Source: Burkholderiales bacterium
Lineage (GTDB): Bacteria > Pseudomonadota > Gammaproteobacteria > Burkholderiales > SG8-41
Direction: 5' to 3'
Assembly: GCA_036262035.1 (NCBI GenBank)
Contig: DATAJS010000013.1
Span: 603,447 to 667,446 of the forward strand
DNA length: 64,000 nucleotides
The notes beneath the pieces were generated by a model that saw only the letters and a list, made by a program, of their open reading frames with translations, had not been told where the DNA came from and did no database searches. The stretch's first letter is position 1. Every line of letters begins with the position of its first letter. Below are positions 60,913 through 64,000 of this stretch, one piece after another. A program made the translations under genes and the position numbers.

Positions 60913-61836
60913 TCACTTTCCGTACGATTCCACGCGCAGCGGCGGATTGCCGATTTCGTCCAGCCGTTTGTCCTCGGCCATGACCTGCACGAACACTTCC
61001 AGCGCTTTCAACATCGGCGGCATGCCGAAGTTGACCGCGGTCTGAAAACACACTTCCATGATCTCGCGCGGGTGCGCGCCCTGCCGCAGCGCCCCGCGCA
61101 TGTGGCCGCGCGCCTGGGTCTCTTCCGCGATCGCGAGGCAGTCGCCGATCATGCACAGGAGCCGGGTCTTGTCGTCGACGACGCCGCGGGTATACATCGC
61201 GCCGTAGCAGAACTTTACCCACAGATCGGCGAACTGGCTGTCCATCGTGTCCAGCCACGACAGCACGTTGAGATGATGGCGCGGGCGCATCGTGAGCCCC
61301 CTGCCGACCGCGAGCCAGCCGTGGCGCTCGATCAGGCCGGGCAGGCGCGCGTCGGCGACGTCGTCAGGATGCCAGAGCTTGCTCTCCCGGTCGTAGGAGC
61401 GCTGCGAGTCGGTGCCGTCGAGCGGGAGCTGGTCTTTCTTCAGCTCTTCGAGCAATCCGTCTTCTTCGGCCACGCGGTAGAACACCTCGATCGCCGGATC
61501 GACCGTGGTATGGCCGCCGTACACGGCGCACTGGAGGATGATCTCGAGGATCTCGCGCGCGGGCACCTGCGCGAGCAAACCCGCCTTGATGGTGTCGCAC
61601 AGCGCCGGATGGCTCTTCGCCATCGTGAACTGGCCGGTCAGCACGAGCAGCCGCGTGCGGGTGTCGAGCGCGGGCCGCTGCAGGATCCCGTTGACCGCGA
61701 AATCGAGCCACGACTTCGTGAAATGCTGATCGAGCGCGTCGCGCATCGCCACGCGGCGTTCGAAGGATTCGGGCTGGAGGGCGCGCCCCGCCTCGAACGC
61801 ACGGGGGCCGTACTTGAACGGAAGATCGGACTGCAT
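60913..61836 (-). CDS. Tandem carboxymuconolactone-decarboxylase (CMD) domain protein, 307 aa
   Basis: Two CMD domains (PF02627 type). Domain 1 covers about residues 25-135: RRVAMRDALDQHFTKSW, RLLVLTGQFTMAKSHPALCDTI, EILEIILQCAVYGGHTTVDPAIE. Domain 2 covers about 190-295: NVLSWLDTMDSQFADLW, RLLCMIGDCLAIAEETQARGHM, EIMEVCFQTAVNFGMPPMLKALE. The AhpD redox CxxC motif is absent, so a decarboxylase or isomerase role is more likely than peroxide reduction. The pair may form a pseudo-hexamer. Such double-CMD proteins occur in aromatic and protocatechuate-like pathways; no pca genes are adjacent. Divergent from the SDR gene with a 102-bp gap. Confidence 0.87.
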   Translation of the reverse strand: MQSDLPFKYGPRAFEAGRALQPESFERRVAMRDALDQHFTKSWLDFAVNGILQRPALDTRTRLLVLTGQFTMAKSHPALCDTIKAGLLAQVPAREILEIILQCAVYGGHTTVDPAIEVFYRVAEEDGLLEELKKDQLPLDGTDSQRSYDRESKLWHPDDVADARLPGLIERHGWLAVGRGLTMRPRHHLNVLSWLDTMDSQFADLWVKFCYGAMYTRGVVDDKTRLLCMIGDCLAIAEETQARGHMRGALRQGAHPREIMEVCFQTAVNFGMPPMLKALEVFVQVMAEDKRLDEIGNPPLRVESYGK

Positions 61837-61938
61837 GAGCTCTCCGGTTGTATTGATCGTGGACGCCTGGAACGCGTCGAGGGAGATGCTTATTTTCGCC
61901 TATGATTGATGCGTCCACAAACGGAAGGAGACTCCACC

Positions 61939-62697
61939 ATGGCGCAATCAGGACGCCTTGCGGATCATGTCGCGATCGTGACCGCGGGGGGGCAGGGCAT
62001 CGGCGAGGCGATCTGCAAGACCTTCGCGCGCGAAGGGGCGCGCGTCGCGGTCGTCGACCTGAACAAGGCCGAAGCGGAGCGGGTCGCCGGCCAGATCGGT
62101 GCGGCCGCGCTCGCGATCGAAGCGGACGTTACGAAAACCCCGGTCGTCGAAGCGATGGTGAAAACGGTCCTCGACAAATGGGGTACCGTCGACATCCTCG
62201 TCAACGCCGCGGGCGGCTTCCACCGGCTCGCGCCGATCACCGATATCAGCGACGAGGAGTGGGACCGCGTGATCACGGCCAACCTCAAGAGCACGTTCCT
62301 CTGCTCGCGCGCGGTGGCGAGGACGATGATCGAGAAGAAGAAAGGGCGCATCGTCAACATCGCCTCCGGATCGGGCATCGCGCCCAACCCGTACGCGCCC
62401 ACCTATTTGCCGTACGGCGCGGCCAAGGCCGGCGTGATCAACTTCACCAAAGTGCTCGGCCGCGATCTCGGCCAGTACGGCATCACGGTCAACGCGATCT
62501 CGCCCGGCACGACCGCCACGCCGCGCGTGGTGAAGGTGCGCGATGCGGCGAGCATGCAGCGCATCGCGGAGCAGAACCCGATGAAGACGCTCGTGCAGGT
62601 CGAAGACAGCGCCGAAGCGGCGCTCTACCTAGCCTCGCCCGAAGCGCGCTATGTTACGGGCGTCAATCTGAACGTGAACGCGGGCAATCTCATGTAG
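61939..62697 (+). CDS. Short-chain dehydrogenase/reductase (SDR), 252 aa
   Basis: Classical SDR. Cofactor motif T-A-G-G-x-G-x-G as TAGGQGIGE (about residues 15-23; Ala replaces the usual Gly of TGxxxGIG), then NAAGG near residue 90, catalytic Ser in NIASGSG, and YGAAK (Tyr-x3-Lys). Asp in AVVDLNK after beta-2 favours NAD(H). ATG 61939 with GGAAGGAG upstream; an in-frame ATG at 61906 is less likely. The end VTGVNLNVNAGNLM differs from the common DGG ending. Predicted cytoplasmic oxidoreductase of a hydroxy- or keto-acid; the substrate is unknown. The alpha/beta hydrolase follows after 21 bp, likely one transcript. Confidence 0.9.
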   Translation: MAQSGRLADHVAIVTAGGQGIGEAICKTFAREGARVAVVDLNKAEAERVAGQIGAAALAIEADVTKTPVVEAMVKTVLDKWGTVDILVNAAGGFHRLAPITDISDEEWDRVITANLKSTFLCSRAVARTMIEKKKGRIVNIASGSGIAPNPYAPTYLPYGAAKAGVINFTKVLGRDLGQYGITVNAISPGTTATPRVVKVRDAASMQRIAEQNPMKTLVQVEDSAEAALYLASPEARYVTGVNLNVNAGNLM

Positions 62698-62718
62698 TTT
62701 TTCTCGAGGGGGGAGTCC

Positions 62719-63573
62719 ATGGATTCGAAGAGACGCGCACTGCTGGGCACGGGCGCGGCGGCGGCCGCCATCGCCGCCACGGGCGGCGCGTTCGGGGCCT
62801 CCGAAGCGAAGCCGGGCGGATCGTTCTACCGGCGGGGCGACGTCCGCATCCACTATCAGGACGTGGGCTCGGGCGTGCCGCTCCTCATCATCCCCGGCGG
62901 CGGGCAGAACTCGAACATCGGCTGGGTGACGACGAACGCGCCGTTCGACGCGACCGCCGAGCTCAGGGGCGAGTATCGCTGCATCACCGCGGACCTGCGC
63001 AACGCGCCGAGCGGCCAGTCCACCGGCCCCCTCGAGATCGACCGCACGTGGGATTCGTACACCGACGACCAGCTCGGCCTCATGGACCACCTCGGCATCA
63101 GGCGCTTCATGGTGCTGGGCTATTGCATCGGCGGCCCGTTCATCTGGAACCTGGTGAAGCGCGCGCCCGACCGCATCATCGCGGCGGTCGTGTCGCAGCC
63201 GGTCGGTTTCCGCAAGGAGACCCCGCGGCTCGCGTACGACAACTATATGAAGACGTGGGCGCCGGCGCTGACCAAGCAGCGTCCCGAGATCACGACCGAC
63301 GCGGTGAGCAGGTTCCTGGTGAGCATGTACGAAGGGCCGCGCGGCGATTTCGTTCACAGCGTCGAGCGCGACGTGGTGCGTGCGTGCAAGGTGCCGGCGC
63401 TGATCATGCCCGACGACTCTCCGCCGCACCCCTACGTGATCGCCAAAGAGTGCATCATGCTCGCGCCGAAGTCGGAGGCGTCGATCTATCCGTGGAAGGA
63501 CCCGAAGGAGCGCGTACCCGTCGCGGTGCGGCAGGTGCGCTCGTTCCTGAAGGCGCATCGGGCATCCGCATGA
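62719..63573 (+). CDS. Tat-signal alpha/beta hydrolase with Cys in the nucleophile position, 284 aa
   Basis: N-terminus SKRRALLGTGAAAAAIAATGG is a twin-arginine-type signal, predicting export folded. Alpha/beta hydrolase core: IHYQDVGSGVPLLIIPGGGQNSN (oxyanion loop), ADLRNAPSG, and the nucleophile elbow GYCIGG with Cys136 instead of Ser. The acid-turn segment IMPDDSPPHPYVIAKE supplies Asp. The usual C-terminal catalytic His (before a terminal FLxAH-like helix) is not seen; the region reads YPWKDPKERVPVAVRQV. The protein may be a Cys-nucleophile enzyme (as in dienelactone hydrolase), a perhydrolase-like variant or inactive. Follows the SDR by 21 bp, so probably in the same operon. Confidence 0.85.
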   Translation: MDSKRRALLGTGAAAAAIAATGGAFGASEAKPGGSFYRRGDVRIHYQDVGSGVPLLIIPGGGQNSNIGWVTTNAPFDATAELRGEYRCITADLRNAPSGQSTGPLEIDRTWDSYTDDQLGLMDHLGIRRFMVLGYCIGGPFIWNLVKRAPDRIIAAVVSQPVGFRKETPRLAYDNYMKTWAPALTKQRPEITTDAVSRFLVSMYEGPRGDFVHSVERDVVRACKVPALIMPDDSPPHPYVIAKECIMLAPKSEASIYPWKDPKERVPVAVRQVRSFLKAHRASA

Positions 63574-63582
63574 ACGCACGCA

Positions 63583-63655
63583 TCATCGTAGGGTGCGTGA
63601 TAACGCACCGATAAGGTCTCGGTGCGCTCGCGCGCACCCTACGAGGGCATGGTCA
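63583..63655. repeat. REP-like hairpin GTAGGGTGCG...CGCACCCTAC
   Basis: GTAGGGTGCG (about 63589-63598) pairs with CGCACCCTAC (about 63634-63643), with further inner pairing (GTGATAACGCACCGA and TCGGTGCGCTCGCGCG). It has the layout of REP/BIME-like elements common in proteobacterial intergenic DNA, sitting between convergent genes. I saw no other copy in the window. Confidence 0.75.
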
Positions 63656-63663
63656 GGTAAGCG

Positions 63664-64000
63664 TTAGAGATGCGCCGCGTGGTAGCGCAGGTGCTCCTCG
63701 ACGAACGTCGCGATGAAGAAGTAGCTGTGGTCGTAGCCTTCGCGCATGCGCAGGTCGAGCGCCACGCCGCGGCGATCGCACGCATCTTTCAACAGCTCCG
63801 GCTTGAGCTGGCTCTCCAGGAACTGGTCCTTGGTGCCCTGGTCGACGAGGATCGGCGGACCGTCCCAGCCGCGGTCCTCGATCAGCGCGGTCGCGTCGTA
63901 CTCGCGCCAGCGCGCACGCTCGGCACCCAGATAACCGGTCAGCGCCTTCTCGCCCCACGGTGCGCGCATCGGCGAGACGATCGGCGCGAATGCCGAGACC
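63664..64000 (-). CDS. fghA: S-formylglutathione hydrolase, C-terminal part (5' end beyond window)
   Basis: The frame enters from the right edge, reading VSAFAPIVSPMRAPWGEKALTGYLG. This matches the mid-region of FGH (the NPxxCPWGQKAFTGYLG block). It has the catalytic Asp in LVDQGTKDQFLE and His in GYDHSYFFIATF, then ends HLRYHAAHL. Only about 112 C-terminal residues are inside; the Ser nucleophile lies off the window. The enzyme hydrolyses S-formylglutathione to formate and glutathione in formaldehyde detoxification, normally encoded beside adhC/frmA, which should lie just to the right. Confidence 0.93.
   Translation of the reverse strand, partial: VSAFAPIVSPMRAPWGEKALTGYLGAERARWREYDATALIEDRGWDGPPILVDQGTKDQFLESQLKPELLKDACDRRGVALDLRMREGYDHSYFFIATFVEEHLRYHAAHL

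Overview
This is a high-GC bacterial chromosome segment with short intergenic gaps and many 1-4 nt start/stop overlaps. Eight substrate-binding proteins of the Bug/TctC type, an OxyR with both redox cysteines, FCD-type GntR and TauD genes, and a glutathione-dependent formaldehyde pathway gene together suggest a betaproteobacterium (Burkholderiales-like), probably environmental. This placement is inference from gene content; no rRNA or tRNA gene was found to confirm it.

Layout. Bases 1-20203 (minus strand) carry two giant tandem exoproteins of the two-partner secretion type. The downstream one runs off the left edge. Both have a filamentous-haemagglutinin N-domain and long internal repeat arrays, and no TpsB transporter lies in the window. 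Bases 20322-25523 (plus) hold a RraA-like protein, a sulfatase, an EEP-family phosphohydrolase, OxyR and the first Bug protein. Bases 25528-28112 hold an AA_synth-family gene, a diiron ferritin-like protein and an amidohydrolase lacking a normal start codon. Bases 28109-32153 (minus) are a complete Anbu operon: circularly permuted ATP-grasp, alpha-E, transglutaminase, Anbu proteasome-like peptidase. Bases 32328-37870 (plus) hold a CDP-alcohol phosphatidyltransferase, a uracil-DNA glycosylase, a Bug protein, a ChaN-PDZ protein and an M1-type peptidase. Bases 37864-40531 (minus) are an overlapping ABC-F/cupin/small-protein operon.

Bases 40532-43084 hold a Bug gene and a GcvT/DmdA-like gene, bounded on each side by a related long inverted repeat. 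Then come an aminotransferase+Bug operon, a thermonuclease, a Bug gene, a Tyr/Pro-rich exported protein, two TauD-like dioxygenases, a GntR regulator with a candidate operator, two more Bug genes, a large GGDEF-EAL protein, an SRPBCC membrane protein and a Bug gene. A RES/Xre toxin-antitoxin pair follows. The right end holds an unknown exported protein with a double carboxymuconolactone-decarboxylase protein, an SDR, an alpha/beta hydrolase with Cys in the nucleophile position, and the 3' part of S-formylglutathione hydrolase.

The recurring theme is small operons pairing an orphan periplasmic Bug binder with one catabolic enzyme (aminotransferase, dioxygenase, folate-dependent demethylase, amidohydrolase). 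This fits scavenging of diverse organic acids. Intergenic space is rich in palindromic repeats of several families: dRS3-like ATTCCC-N8-GGGAAT, a TAGGGTGCG REP-like hairpin, CACGGAGG inverted repeats, TTTCACG arrays and a three-hairpin element present twice.
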